64,000 nt of DNA from the NCBI RefSeq assembly GCF_001436115.1, contig NZ_AYZQ01000001.1:62001-126000 (forward strand), written 5' to 3'. This DNA is from Lacticaseibacillus brantae DSM 23927 (GTDB lineage Bacteria > Bacillota > Bacilli > Lactobacillales > Lactobacillaceae). The translations under genes were made by a program, and so were the position numbers. Below are positions 18,745 through 28,420 of the stretch, in pieces; positions within the stretch are counted from its first letter, which is position 1; each line of letters begins with the position of its first letter. The notes beneath the pieces were generated by a model. That model did not search any database. It was given only the letters and a program-made list of their open reading frames with translations, and was not told where the DNA came from.

Positions 18745-18995
18745 TTGTTATTTATTTGGACTTCTCGACCACGAATAATAATATACATTCGTTGATTTTT
18801 CGTAAGCGTTCTTTTAAACGGGGCGATTTTTCGCTGCGCGTGCGATGGAGAAAAGTGCTTCACGATGAGTTTGACATTTAGGGTCAAGTGAGACTTTGGC
18901 GAAGATAAAGGAAATTCGAACCAAGAAGACCTTTAAGAAGGAACGAGCTGGATTAAATTTTGCAGATATTGTTTCATCAAATATTTTTACTCAGC

Positions 18996-19011
18996 ACTCC
19001 CGGGCTGCGCA
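18996..19011 (+). repeat. attR-like copy of the 16-bp direct repeat
   Basis: Identical to the last 16 bases of tRNA-Arg(CCG). No tRNA structure exists around this copy, so it marks the far edge of the insertion. Confidence 0.85.
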
Positions 19012-19020
19012 GCTAATGAA

Positions 19021-19058
19021 AGTCGTGTTAACCTTTTTCGGTTGGCACGATTTTTTTA
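19021..19058 (+). terminator. terminator beyond the island, probably the original tRNA-Arg terminator
   Basis: TCGTGT-AACC pairs with GGTT-GCACGA and is followed by seven T. It begins ten bases after the attR-like repeat. Confidence 0.75.
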
Positions 19059-19078
19059 CATTTTTTAGGGCAAAATAG

Positions 19079-19095
19079 TTTGACCTTTGCTGACT
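19079..19095. promoter_or_regulatory. CtsR operator of clpP
   Basis: TTTGACC-TTT-GCTGACT fits the reverse of the CtsR heptad repeat (RGTCAAA-NAN-RGTCAAA), with two mismatches in the second heptad. It covers the -35 hexamer. Confidence 0.7.
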
Positions 19096-19108
19096 TTCGT
19101 TTTATACT
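19080..19108 (+). promoter_or_regulatory. clpP promoter
   Basis: TTGACC and TATACT are separated by 17 bases. The -35 lies within the CtsR site and the -10 touches the CIRCE element. Confidence 0.8.
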
Positions 19109-19134
19109 TAGCACTGTACTTTAAAGAGTGCTAA
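19108..19134. promoter_or_regulatory. CIRCE element (HrcA operator) of clpP
   Basis: TTAGCACTG, nine bases, then GAGTGCTAA: 17 of 18 arm positions match the CIRCE consensus with the exact spacing. It lies at the transcription start. Confidence 0.85.
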
Positions 19135-19164
19135 TTTAATTACGTATACAACAGGAGGCGTCAA

Positions 19165-19749
19165 ATGTTAGTTCCTACAGTTGTTGAACAAACGAGTCGT
19201 GGCGAACGTGCCTACGATATTTACTCTCGCTTATTGAAGGACCGGATCATCATGTTATCCGGTGAAATTAACGACCAAGTCGCTAACTCAATCATTGCTC
19301 AATTGCTTTTCCTTGATGCACAGGATTCCGAGAAGGATATCTACTTGTACATCAACTCACCAGGTGGGGTTATCACCAGTGGCTTGGCAATCTTGGATAC
19401 AATGAACTTTATCAAGTCTGACGTCCAAACTATTGCCATTGGGATGGCAGCGTCCATGGCTTCCGTTCTGTTAGCAGGCGGGACCAAGGGCAAGCGCTTT
19501 GCATTGCCAAACTCTGAAGTTTTGATTCACCAACCTTTAGGTGGCGCGCAAGGTCAACAGACTGAAATTGAAATTGCGGCTGAACAGATTTTGAAGGCTC
19601 GTCAAAAGCTGAATCAAATCTTATCTGACGCAACAGGTAAGAGTGTTGAAACCATTAAGAAAGATACTGATCGGGACCACTATTTGACCGCTGATGAAGC
19701 GAAGGAATATGGCTTGATCGATGAAGTGATGGTCAACAAAGCTAAGTAA
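19165..19749 (+). CDS. clpP: ATP-dependent Clp protease proteolytic subunit
   Basis: Serine protease that forms a 14-subunit barrel and degrades proteins delivered by ClpX, ClpC or ClpE. The 194-residue protein has the catalytic serine S97 in GMAASMAS, H122 in LIHQPLGG and an aspartate near residue 171. The length and the short propeptide-like N-terminus are normal. AGGAGG precedes the ATG. The promoter carries both a CtsR box and a near-perfect CIRCE, so induction by heat and protein damage should require release of two repressors. Confidence 0.98.
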   Translation: MLVPTVVEQTSRGERAYDIYSRLLKDRIIMLSGEINDQVANSIIAQLLFLDAQDSEKDIYLYINSPGGVITSGLAILDTMNFIKSDVQTIAIGMAASMASVLLAGGTKGKRFALPNSEVLIHQPLGGAQGQQTEIEIAAEQILKARQKLNQILSDATGKSVETIKKDTDRDHYLTADEAKEYGLIDEVMVNKAK

Positions 19750-19765
19750 GACGATCTAAACTAAA

Positions 19766-19788
19766 GGGCCCGGAAACGGGCTTTTTTT
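19766..19788 (+). terminator. terminator after clpP
   Basis: GCCCG and CGGGC pair around GAAA and are followed by seven T. Confidence 0.8.
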
Positions 19789-19964
19789 ATACATATAATT
19801 AGAAATAGATGAGGAATGGCCCGAACTTGGATAAACTGTCATAGGCTTCGTTCAATGAAATATGAAAATTTCCGAATGATTATGACGGTATCTGACTGAA
19901 AGTCCCATTTCTTTCGTTTCACGCTTGTTTCACTTTGGTGAGGTTTGTAACTTGATGACTAAAC

Positions 19965-19993
19965 TTGCACCAGGGTGACAAGGTTGATATAAT
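19965..19993 (+). promoter_or_regulatory. promoter of the cggR-glycolytic cluster
   Basis: TTGCAC and TATAAT are separated by 17 bases, with TGA before the -10. It is the only good promoter before cggR. Confidence 0.8.
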
Positions 19994-20054
19994 GAGCTTG
20001 TTGGTAAGGGAGAACAGGTACAGTACTTGGGATTCCTAATTTTTTTAACTGACA

Positions 20055-20090
20055 TGGGTCACCAAATGTCACGGCTGGCCATTCAACGAC
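20055..20090. promoter_or_regulatory. candidate CggR operator
   Basis: Two units follow the layout known from B. subtilis (CGGGAC-N6-TGTC, four bases, repeat): TGGGTC-N6-TGTC and CTGGCC-N6-CGAC, with the exact N4 between them. The second unit is degenerate, so this is tentative. Confidence 0.4.
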
Positions 20091-20109
20091 CCACATGAGG
20101 GAAAAGCTT

Positions 20110-21147
20110 ATGCATTCTGATTTTGCCTGGATTGAAACGATTGCACCTGATTTGCTAGGTGTTATTACCAAACGGTATCAGATCCTTCAGTATGTGAGTT
20201 GGATGGCGCCAGTTGGCCGCCGAACCTTAGCTGAGCAGATGAAGATTTCTGAACGCGTCTTACGGACCGATACGGATTTCCTTCGTCATCAAGGCTTACT
20301 CGAAAGTTCCAAGTCGGGCATGGTTCTTACAGCCAAGGGGATTGACGTTTTTCACGGATTGGATCAGCTCATGAATGAATTATTGGGCGTTCAAGAAGAT
20401 GAGAAACGTTTGGCCGAGATTCTTGGCATCGATCATTGCTTAATTGTTTCGGGAGATGCGGATCAAAGTAGTCGCATTCTTGATGAATTAGGCAAGTGTT
20501 TGGACCAAACCCTGCAGCTGATTTTGCCTTCTGGCAACTTCACGATTGCTGTCATGGGCGGCACAACCATGGCCCGCGTGGCCACACAACTGAGCTACAA
20601 GCTTTCTGCCGGTCGAGAACTAACTTTTGTCCCTGCTCGGGGTGGGGTTGGTGAAGCGGTTGATATTCAAGCTAATTCAGTTGCGGAAAGTATGGCCGAT
20701 GCCACTGGTAGTAAGTACCGGGTCCTGTATGTTCCTGAAAACGTCAGTGCCAAAACTTACCAGCCACTTTTGAACGAACCAGCGGTCAAGGAAGTGCTTT
20801 CGCTTATTGACAATTCGCAGGTTGTGATTCATAGTGTAGGGGACGCATTGGTGATGGCACATCGCCGTCAGATGTCGTCAGATACGATTCAAATGTTGTC
20901 TGAACACCATGCAGTTGCAGAAACTTTTGGCACGTTCTTCGACAAAGATGGTCGTATCATTTATAAGATCCCAAGAATCGGTTTACAGATTCCGGATCTT
21001 GATCAAATTCCGTATGTGTTTGCGGTTGCCGGCGGCAAGAGTAAAGCCCAAGCAATCGTCGCATACATGCACAACGCACCGAAACAGACGTGGTTGATCA
21101 CGGATGTCGGTGCTGCCCAAATGATTTTAACAGGGGAAACCCGTTAG
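20110..21147 (+). CDS. cggR: central glycolytic genes regulator
   Basis: SorC/DeoR-type repressor that binds upstream of the gapA operon and is released by fructose 1,6-bisphosphate. The ATG at 20110 gives 345 residues, the family size, and follows AGGGA; an ATG 15 bases upstream lacks a site. An N-terminal winged helix ([20 protein letters not shown]) is followed by the sugar-binding domain ([27 protein letters not shown]). It lies directly before gap and shares its promoter, giving autoregulation. Confidence 0.95.
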   Translation: MHSDFAWIETIAPDLLGVITKRYQILQYVSWMAPVGRRTLAEQMKISERVLRTDTDFLRHQGLLESSKSGMVLTAKGIDVFHGLDQLMNELLGVQEDEKRLAEILGIDHCLIVSGDADQSSRILDELGKCLDQTLQLILPSGNFTIAVMGGTTMARVATQLSYKLSAGRELTFVPARGGVGEAVDIQANSVAESMADATGSKYRVLYVPENVSAKTYQPLLNEPAVKEVLSLIDNSQVVIHSVGDALVMAHRRQMSSDTIQMLSEHHAVAETFGTFFDKDGRIIYKIPRIGLQIPDLDQIPYVFAVAGGKSKAQAIVAYMHNAPKQTWLITDVGAAQMILTGETR

Positions 21148-21184
21148 AATAAAACTCTTATTTCCTAAAGGAGGAAATTTTAGC

Positions 21185-22207
21185 ATGACTGTTAAGATTG
21201 GTATTAATGGTTTTGGCCGTATCGGTCGTTTAGCTTTCCGTCGTATCTTCGAATTGGGTGAAAAGTCCAACGATATCGAAGTTGTTGCTATCAACGATTT
21301 AACCAGCCCAACCATGTTAGCTCACCTTTTGAAGTATGATTCAACTCATGGTGTCTTCCCTGGTGAAGTTAGCGCAACCGATAACGGTATTGTCGTTAAC
21401 GGTAAAGAATACCGTGTTTACGCTGAACCTCAAGCACAAAACATTCCTTGGGTTAAGAACGACGGCGTTCAATATGTTCTTGAATGTACTGGTTTCTACA
21501 CCTCAGCTGAAAAAGCACAAGCTCACCTTGACGCTGGTGCAGAACGCGTATTGATCTCTGCTCCTGCTGGCCCAATGAAGACCATCGTTTACAACGTTAA
21601 CGATGACACATTGAACTCAGACGACAAGATCGTTTCTGCTGGTTCTTGCACAACGAACTGCTTGGCACCTATGGCTTACTTCCTTAACCAAGAATTTGGT
21701 ATCGAAGTTGGTACAATGACAACTGTTCATGCTTACACTTCTACACAAATGCTCCTTGATGGCCCTGTTCGTGGTGGTAACTTACGTGCCGCTCGTTCAG
21801 CTGCTGCTAACACAATTCCTCATACTACTGGTGCTGCTAAGGCTATCGGTTTAGTTATCCCAGAATTGCAAGGCAAGTTACAAGGTCACGCACAACGTGT
21901 TGCTGTTGTTGACGGTTCATTAACAGAATTAGTTTCAATCTTGAAGACTAAGAACGTTACTGCTGACCAAGTTAACGATGCAATCAAGAAGCACACCGTT
22001 GACAACGAAAGCTTTGGCTGGAACGAAGACGAAATCGTATCATCCGATATCATCGGTTCAACATACGGTTCAATCTACGACCCAACCCAAACCGAAGTTA
22101 CTACAGCAGGTGACTACCAATTAGTTAAGACTGTTGCTTGGTACGATAACGAATACGGCTTTACTTGCCAAATGGTTCGTACTTTATTGAAGTTCGCTAC
22201 TCTCTAA
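21185..22207 (+). CDS. gap: glyceraldehyde-3-phosphate dehydrogenase
   Basis: NAD-dependent glycolytic enzyme making 1,3-bisphosphoglycerate. The 340-residue protein has the NAD motif INGFGRIGR at 7-15 and catalytic C155 in SCTTNC. Codon choice shifts sharply from its neighbours to the preferred set (GTT, GCT, AAC, GAA), as expected for a very highly expressed gene. The same bias continues through pgk, tpiA and eno. AAAGGAGGAAA precedes the ATG. A terminator at 22248 separates it from pgk. Confidence 0.98.
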   Translation: MTVKIGINGFGRIGRLAFRRIFELGEKSNDIEVVAINDLTSPTMLAHLLKYDSTHGVFPGEVSATDNGIVVNGKEYRVYAEPQAQNIPWVKNDGVQYVLECTGFYTSAEKAQAHLDAGAERVLISAPAGPMKTIVYNVNDDTLNSDDKIVSAGSCTTNCLAPMAYFLNQEFGIEVGTMTTVHAYTSTQMLLDGPVRGGNLRAARSAAANTIPHTTGAAKAIGLVIPELQGKLQGHAQRVAVVDGSLTELVSILKTKNVTADQVNDAIKKHTVDNESFGWNEDEIVSSDIIGSTYGSIYDPTQTEVTTAGDYQLVKTVAWYDNEYGFTCQMVRTLLKFATL

Positions 22208-22247
22208 TCTAGAGATTAACAACTTGATATAAGCGCAACACATAAGG

Positions 22248-22280
22248 AGCGGAGGGAGGTTAACTCCCTTCGCTTTTTTT
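22248..22280 (+). terminator. terminator between gap and pgk
   Basis: AGCGGAGGGAG pairs with CTCCCTTCGCT and is followed by seven T. Partial readthrough would explain how pgk shares the cggR promoter; an independent pgk promoter is not obvious. Confidence 0.8.
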
Positions 22281-22316
22281 CATGAAAAAATTTCAAATTT
22301 AGGAGGGTTTTATTCA

Positions 22317-23507
22317 ATGGCTAAATTAATTGTTTCTGACTTAGACGTTAAGGATAAAAAAGTTTTAATCCGGGTTGACTTCAATGTGCCAATCAAGGAC
22401 GGCGTTATCGGTAATGACAACCGGATCGTGGCTGCATTACCAACCATTCAATATGTGATCGATCACGGTGGTAAGGCAATCTTGCTTTCTCACTTGGGCC
22501 GGATCAAGACCAAGGAAGATGAAGAAAAGCTGAGCTTGCGTCCAGTTGCAGAACGTCTTTCTGAATTATTGAAGAAGCCTGTCACATTCATTCCAGAAAC
22601 TCGTGGGACCGAATTAGAAACTGCCATTAACGATATGAAAGATGGCGATGTTTTGGTTATGGAAAACACTCGTTTCGAAGATCTTGACGGCAAGAAGGAA
22701 TCAGGCAACGATCCTGAACTTGGCAAGTATTGGGCAAGCTTAGGCGACCTCTTCGTTAATGATGCATTTGGTACAGCTCACCGTGCCCATGCTTCAAACG
22801 TTGGGATTGCTTCTAACATGCCACAAACTGCTGCTGGCTTCTTAATGGAAAAGGAAATCAAGTTCTTAGGTGACGCGGTTGACGATCCTAAGCACCCATT
22901 CGTCGCTATCTTAGGTGGCGCGAAGGTTTCTGACAAGATTGGGGTTATCTCAAACTTGGTACCAAAGGCTGATCACATCTTAATCGGTGGTGGGATGACT
23001 TACACATTCTACGCTGCTAAGGGTATGAGCATTGGTAACTCATTAGTTGAAACTGACAAGATTGACCTTGCTAAGCAAATCATGGCTGAAGCCGGCGACA
23101 AGCTGGTTCTGCCTGTTGACTCTGTTGTTGCAACAGAATTCAACAACGATGCACCTCACAAGATCGTTGATGGCGATATTCCTGATGGCTACATGGCATT
23201 AGATATCGGTCCTAAGACAATTGCTGAATTCAAAGACATCTTAAAGGATGCCAAGACTGTTGTTTGGAATGGCCCTATGGGTGTGTTCGAAATGTCTAAC
23301 TACGCCGAAGGTACCCTTGAAGTTGGTAAGGCACTCGGCGACTTGAAGGACGCAACAACAATCATTGGTGGTGGCGATTCAACTGCTGCTGCTGTTCAAT
23401 TAGGCATTGCTGACAAGATTACCCACATCTCTACTGGTGGTGGTGCAAGTCTTGAATACCTTGAAGGTAAGACTTTACCGGGTATCGCAGCAATTTCTGA
23501 TAAGTAA
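22317..23507 (+). CDS. pgk: phosphoglycerate kinase
   Basis: Transfers the acyl phosphate of 1,3-bisphosphoglycerate to ADP. The 396-residue protein starts with the family signature [12 protein letters not shown] and contains the ATP-binding GGGDSTAA near the C-terminus. It also has LSHLGR and the hinge region typical of PGK. AGGAGGG lies before the ATG. Codon use is that of highly expressed genes. Confidence 0.98.
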   Translation: MAKLIVSDLDVKDKKVLIRVDFNVPIKDGVIGNDNRIVAALPTIQYVIDHGGKAILLSHLGRIKTKEDEEKLSLRPVAERLSELLKKPVTFIPETRGTELETAINDMKDGDVLVMENTRFEDLDGKKESGNDPELGKYWASLGDLFVNDAFGTAHRAHASNVGIASNMPQTAAGFLMEKEIKFLGDAVDDPKHPFVAILGGAKVSDKIGVISNLVPKADHILIGGGMTYTFYAAKGMSIGNSLVETDKIDLAKQIMAEAGDKLVLPVDSVVATEFNNDAPHKIVDGDIPDGYMALDIGPKTIAEFKDILKDAKTVVWNGPMGVFEMSNYAEGTLEVGKALGDLKDATTIIGGGDSTAAAVQLGIADKITHISTGGGASLEYLEGKTLPGIAAISDK

Positions 23508-23541
23508 TTTACAGCACGAAGTTTAATCGTGTACACTGAAT

Positions 23542-23559
23542 GTGGTGGGCAACCACCAC
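23542..23559 (+). other. GNRA-type hairpin between pgk and tpiA
   Basis: GTGGTGG and CCACCAC form a seven-pair stem closed by the tetraloop GCAA, without a T run. It is better suited to RNA processing or stability than to termination. Confidence 0.55.
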
Positions 23560-23583
23560 TACATACGAAAGGAAGTTATGTTC

Positions 23584-24336
23584 ATGCGGACCCCAATTAT
23601 TGCTGGGAACTGGAAGATGAATAAGAATCCAGAACAAACACAAGCTTTTCTTGAAGCAATTAAAGGCAAATTACCAGAATCTGGTGTTGAAGCCGTTATC
23701 GCTGCACCCGCAGTTGATTTGAACGCTTTAACTTGGTTCTCAAAGGATGAACCTTTAAAGACAGCTGCTCAAAACAGCTACTGGGAAGACGAAGGTGCCT
23801 TCACTGGTGAAACCAGTCCTAAGGTGCTTTCCGAAATGGGTATCGATTATGTTGTAATCGGTCACTCAGAACGGCGTGAATACTTCCACGAAACTGACGA
23901 AGACGTGAACAAGAAAGCTCATGCCATCATCAAAAACCGGATGACGCCAATTATCTGCTGTGGCGAAACACTTGAACAACGCGAAGCCGGCGATACAAAT
24001 AGCTGGGTTGCAGGTCAAGTTGAAGCTGCTTTGAAGGGTTTAACCGACGAAGAAGTGGGTAACTTAGTCATTGCCTACGAACCAATCTGGGCTATCGGTA
24101 CTGGTAAGACTGCTTCTGCTGATCAAGCACAAGAAGTTTGTGGCCACATCCGTGAAACTGTTAAGAAGTTGTATAATGAAGGTACAGCCGAAAAGGTTCG
24201 TATCCAATACGGCGGTTCTGTTAAGCCTGCTAATGTCAAGGAACTTATGGCTAAGAAGGATATCGACGGCGGTCTTGTCGGCGGTGCTTCATTAGATCCA
24301 GAAGACTTCTTAGCATTAGTGAACTTCCAAAACTAA
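23584..24336 (+). CDS. tpiA: triose-phosphate isomerase
   Basis: Interconverts dihydroxyacetone phosphate and glyceraldehyde 3-phosphate. The ATG at 23584 gives [14 protein letters not shown], the standard N-terminus with the substrate lysine, and 250 residues, and sits well after AAAGGAAG. An ATG six bases upstream is too close to that site. The catalytic histidine is in VIGHSERR and the catalytic glutamate in [12 protein letters not shown]. It is part of the pgk-tpiA-eno series. Confidence 0.97.
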   Translation: MRTPIIAGNWKMNKNPEQTQAFLEAIKGKLPESGVEAVIAAPAVDLNALTWFSKDEPLKTAAQNSYWEDEGAFTGETSPKVLSEMGIDYVVIGHSERREYFHETDEDVNKKAHAIIKNRMTPIICCGETLEQREAGDTNSWVAGQVEAALKGLTDEEVGNLVIAYEPIWAIGTGKTASADQAQEVCGHIRETVKKLYNEGTAEKVRIQYGGSVKPANVKELMAKKDIDGGLVGGASLDPEDFLALVNFQN

Positions 24337-24392
24337 TTTGGTATCAAATTTTAAAAACTGCCAGCTGGCAAAAAATGAAGGAGATTACTTAA

Positions 24393-25703
<1,311 letters not shown>

Positions 25704-25717
25704 TTTTTTGCTCACTT

Positions 25718-25750
25718 AAACCGCTTGGCTTTTGGCCAGGCGGTTTTTTT
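25718..25750 (+). terminator. terminator after eno
   Basis: AAACCGC-TGGC pairs with GCCA-GCGGTTT and ends in seven T. Confidence 0.9.
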
Positions 25751-25807
25751 GTGTCTAGCAAAGCTAATTGGGTGTAAGCTTAATGTTGATAGTTGGGGGA
25801 GAAAACG

Positions 25808-27337
25808 ATGCGACGTCTGAAAACAACACAATTAGAAATTATTCTCCAGGGGGCCATTGTTGGCATTATAGCTGGGGGAGTCGTTAGTGGCTTCCGCTGG
25901 GCCATCGCCACTGGCTTAACCTTCGTGCGCGCTGGTTATCAGCATTTTTCCTGGCCTCGGCTAGGCCTTGTCGTGATGGTGAGTGCGCTGACTGTGTGGC
26001 TGCTCAGCCGGTTACTGACCCGAGAACCTGGAATTTCGGGCTCCGGGATTCCACAAGTTGAAGGCCAGTTGCAAGGTGAATTAGACTATTCATGGTGGTC
26101 CGTGCTTTGGCGCAAATTCGTCGGCGGGATTCTCGCCATTGCCCCAGGCTTATTTCTAGGTCGTGAAGGCCCATCAATTCAGTTAGGCGCTGCGGTGGGG
26201 CAAGGCTTTGCCGAAATTGGCCACGCGCCGGCGCGCCGGCGGCGAATTATGATTGCTTCCGGCGCTGCCGCGGGATTATCGGCAGCCTTTAATGCGCCTA
26301 TTGCCGGGACTTTATTTGTCTTGGAAGAGGTGTACCATAATTTCTCACCGGTTATTTGGCTCAGTGGCTTGACGAGCGCTCTGACGGCGAACTTTGTTTC
26401 AGCGTATATTTTTGGTCAGACACCGGTCTTACATCTCATCTATGCGCATAGTCTACCGTTGAATTTGTATTGGCACTTATTGGTTTTAGGCGTAATCCTG
26501 GGGTTAATGGGTCGGCTGTACCAAAGCGTGCTGCTCGCCATGCCAAAAGCGTATCAACAGTTGCACTTACCACAGCGATTCTGGGGAATCGTCCCATTTT
26601 TATTGATGATTCCATTGGGCTTTTGGCGGCCCGCACTGCTGGGCGGGGGTAACGCCATTATTGTTAGTTTTAATGCCGCCATCCCATCAATTGCCGTTTT
26701 AGCTGGCATGTTAATAATCAGATTTGTATTCTCAATGGTGGCCTACGGGTCGGGTTTACCTGGGGGCATCTTTTTGCCCATTCTTTCACTTGGTGCGATT
26801 ATCGGTGCATTGTATGGTCAGATCATGGTCGCCTGGCACTGGTTGCCACAAACTTACGTGATCAATTTAATTATTTTCTCAATGGCGGCATACTTTGCTG
26901 CAATCGGGAAAGCCCCATTCACGGCCATTTTGTTGGTCACGGAAATGGTGGGAAGTCTCAGACATCTGATGCCGATGGCGGTGCTTAGTTTAGTGGCGTA
27001 CGCAATAGTGGATGTGCTGCGGGGGGCGCCAATTTATGAGTCGCTTTTAAAACGGCTGTTGCCGGCGGCACCCGATGATGGCCCCATGCAACAAGTCGAT
27101 TTAACCGTGTTTGCCGGCACAAAACTGGCCGAGTCGCTTGTTGGAGCGGTTTCTTGGCCGGCGCAAACCTTGCTGATTAGGATTCAGCGTGGCGAGCAGA
27201 TGCTGGTCCCCAATGGGCAAACTAAGATTCAGGCTGGTGATCTCTTGCGTTTTCAAACGCGACCGAATCAGGTGCGCCAATTACGCCAGCTGGTGAATCG
27301 TCCTGCTGAGGACGGACAAGATGGTCCCCGGGTTTAA
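25808..27337 (+). CDS. ClC-family chloride channel/exchanger with C-terminal RCK_C-like domain
   Basis: A 509-residue membrane protein of the ClC family. The selectivity motifs GSGIPQ (78-83) and GREGPS (118-123) and the late GLPGGIFLP are present. E120 is the gating glutamate, and the EE pair in VLEEVYH lies where exchangers keep the internal proton glutamate, so a 2Cl-/H+ exchanger is likelier than a channel. A soluble tail of about 70 residues resembles the TrkA-C domain. The ATG at 25808 follows GGGGGAG; an upstream TTG is less likely. Role inferred: acid or ion homeostasis. Confidence 0.9.
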   Translation: MRRLKTTQLEIILQGAIVGIIAGGVVSGFRWAIATGLTFVRAGYQHFSWPRLGLVVMVSALTVWLLSRLLTREPGISGSGIPQVEGQLQGELDYSWWSVLWRKFVGGILAIAPGLFLGREGPSIQLGAAVGQGFAEIGHAPARRRRIMIASGAAAGLSAAFNAPIAGTLFVLEEVYHNFSPVIWLSGLTSALTANFVSAYIFGQTPVLHLIYAHSLPLNLYWHLLVLGVILGLMGRLYQSVLLAMPKAYQQLHLPQRFWGIVPFLLMIPLGFWRPALLGGGNAIIVSFNAAIPSIAVLAGMLIIRFVFSMVAYGSGLPGGIFLPILSLGAIIGALYGQIMVAWHWLPQTYVINLIIFSMAAYFAAIGKAPFTAILLVTEMVGSLRHLMPMAVLSLVAYAIVDVLRGAPIYESLLKRLLPAAPDDGPMQQVDLTVFAGTKLAESLVGAVSWPAQTLLIRIQRGEQMLVPNGQTKIQAGDLLRFQTRPNQVRQLRQLVNRPAEDGQDGPRV

Positions 27338-27412
27338 GTGAGTTTGACTGGTCAGCAAGCTTGGTTTGTGATAATCTACTACTAGTGAGATTTTTAAGAA
27401 GGAGGGAATAAC

Positions 27413-27649
27413 TTGCAAAGTTTATTCACCACTTTATTAGTGATCGATTCAATTCTGATCGTTATCGCTACTTTAATGCAACCAAGTAAACAACAAGATG
27501 CACTGAGCGCTTTGTCCGGTGGGGCAACCGATTTATTCGGGAAGCAGAAGTCTCGGGGCTTTGAAGCTTTCATGGAAAAAGTAACCGTGGTTCTCGCCAT
27601 ACTTTTCTTTGCTTTTGCACTGGTCTTAGCATATCTGTTTGCGCATTAA
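27413..27649 (+). CDS. secG: preprotein translocase subunit SecG
   Basis: Small integral subunit of the SecYEG channel. The 78-residue protein has two membrane segments (residues 4-22 and 55-76) joined by a polar loop with LSGGATDLFG, the SecG hallmark. It starts at TTG after AAGGAGGG. It heads the conserved Lactobacillales series secG-esterase-rnr-smpB, and its own weak terminator overlaps the region before the esterase. Confidence 0.93.
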   Translation: MQSLFTTLLVIDSILIVIATLMQPSKQQDALSALSGGATDLFGKQKSRGFEAFMEKVTVVLAILFFAFALVLAYLFAH

Positions 27650-27651
27650 CG

Positions 27652-27683
27652 AAGGTCTCCTGTGATAGCAGGGGCCTTTTTTT
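27652..27683 (+). terminator. terminator after secG
   Basis: AAGG-CTCCTG pairs with CAGG-G-CCTT with mismatches and is followed by seven T. The T run touches the ribosome binding site of the esterase gene. Confidence 0.7.
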
Positions 27684-27694
27684 GGAGGAAAGCC

Positions 27695-28420
27695 GTGTTT
27701 CGACAACCGCAACCAATCGAGTATCCGGGTGGTAAAACAGGGGTTCTGTTATTGCATGCCTACACGGGTAGTCCCAATGATATGAATAAACTGGCGCACC
27801 GCCTGGCAGATGCCGGTTATGGCGTGTCAGTGCCACTTTTGTCTGGCCACGGGACACTGGAGCCATTGGATATTCTTGCGGCGTCGCCAACAACATGGTG
27901 GGCGCAAACACAGGCCTCACTGGCGGATTTGCAGACCAAGTACGCGCAGGTCTTTGTGTTTGGGCTCTCGCTAGGCGGTATTTTTGCTATGAAGGCACTG
28001 GAAACAGATCCGACCTTGCGAGGTGGGGGCGTGTTCTCTAGCCCGATTATTGCGGGTGTGAATCACTTACCAGCCGGTTTTCGCCAATATGCCCAATACA
28101 TGTATCGTCTAGCTGATTCACCAGGGCACATGACTGCTGTGAATCAACAACTGCCAGCCCAACTTGGCGCTATTGAACAGTTCTCACAGACGGTAGCTAA
28201 TCAACTGGGACAATTGAGCCGGCCAATCTTTATTGGCCAGGCAGGTGCCGATGAGTTGATCGATGCCTCACGGGCTTATCAACTTCGAGATGCCATTAAG
28301 CAACCAGTTGATTTTCACTGGTATCCAGATGCTAAGCACGTGATTACCGTGAATAGCGCGCATCACCAATTAGAAATTGACGTATTGAATTACTTACAAC
28401 AGGAAGAGGTGCCAGCATGA
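27695..28420 (+). CDS. carboxylesterase, Est30 type alpha/beta hydrolase
   Basis: A 241-residue serine esterase for short-chain esters. The nucleophile elbow is GLSLGG with S92, the acid residue lies in GADELID and the histidine in DAKHVIT. The GTG at 27695 after GGAGGAAA is chosen; an upstream in-frame GTG lies inside the terminator hairpin and lacks a ribosome binding site. It overlaps rnr by four bases. This esterase sits between secG and rnr in many Firmicutes for unknown reasons. Confidence 0.92.
   Translation: MFRQPQPIEYPGGKTGVLLLHAYTGSPNDMNKLAHRLADAGYGVSVPLLSGHGTLEPLDILAASPTTWWAQTQASLADLQTKYAQVFVFGLSLGGIFAMKALETDPTLRGGGVFSSPIIAGVNHLPAGFRQYAQYMYRLADSPGHMTAVNQQLPAQLGAIEQFSQTVANQLGQLSRPIFIGQAGADELIDASRAYQLRDAIKQPVDFHWYPDAKHVITVNSAHHQLEIDVLNYLQQEEVPA

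Larger units (their letters stand above)
17645..18995. mobile_element. mini genomic island inserted at tRNA-Arg(CCG)
   Basis: The 1.35 kb between two identical 16-bp copies of the tRNA 3' end. It holds one complete gene, on the minus strand (17879-18673), a terminator at 17680 and AT-rich flanks. I find no recognisable integrase, excisionase or replication gene. The stretch 18745-18995 has no convincing gene; it contains the inverted repeat TTGAC/GTCAA at 18870-18886. The structure suggests a degraded or trans-mobilised integrative element. Confidence 0.75.
19789..20109 (+). promoter_or_regulatory. regulatory region before cggR, no gene
   Basis: This 321-base gap holds no convincing gene. 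It carries the cggR promoter at 19965-19993 and a candidate CggR operator at 20055-20090. Long-range pairing of GGGTC (20056) with GACCC (20088) is possible in the leader. Confidence 0.6.

Noticed and set aside
18693-18887. A minus-strand frame of 64 codons upstream of the island gene
   Set aside because: It overlaps the island gene promoter, has no ribosome binding site and biased, non-protein-like composition.
18896-19078. A 60-codon plus-strand frame crossing the attR-like repeat, possibly an integrase remnant
   Set aside because: TTG start without a ribosome binding site, no integrase motif, and it runs through the repeat and a terminator.
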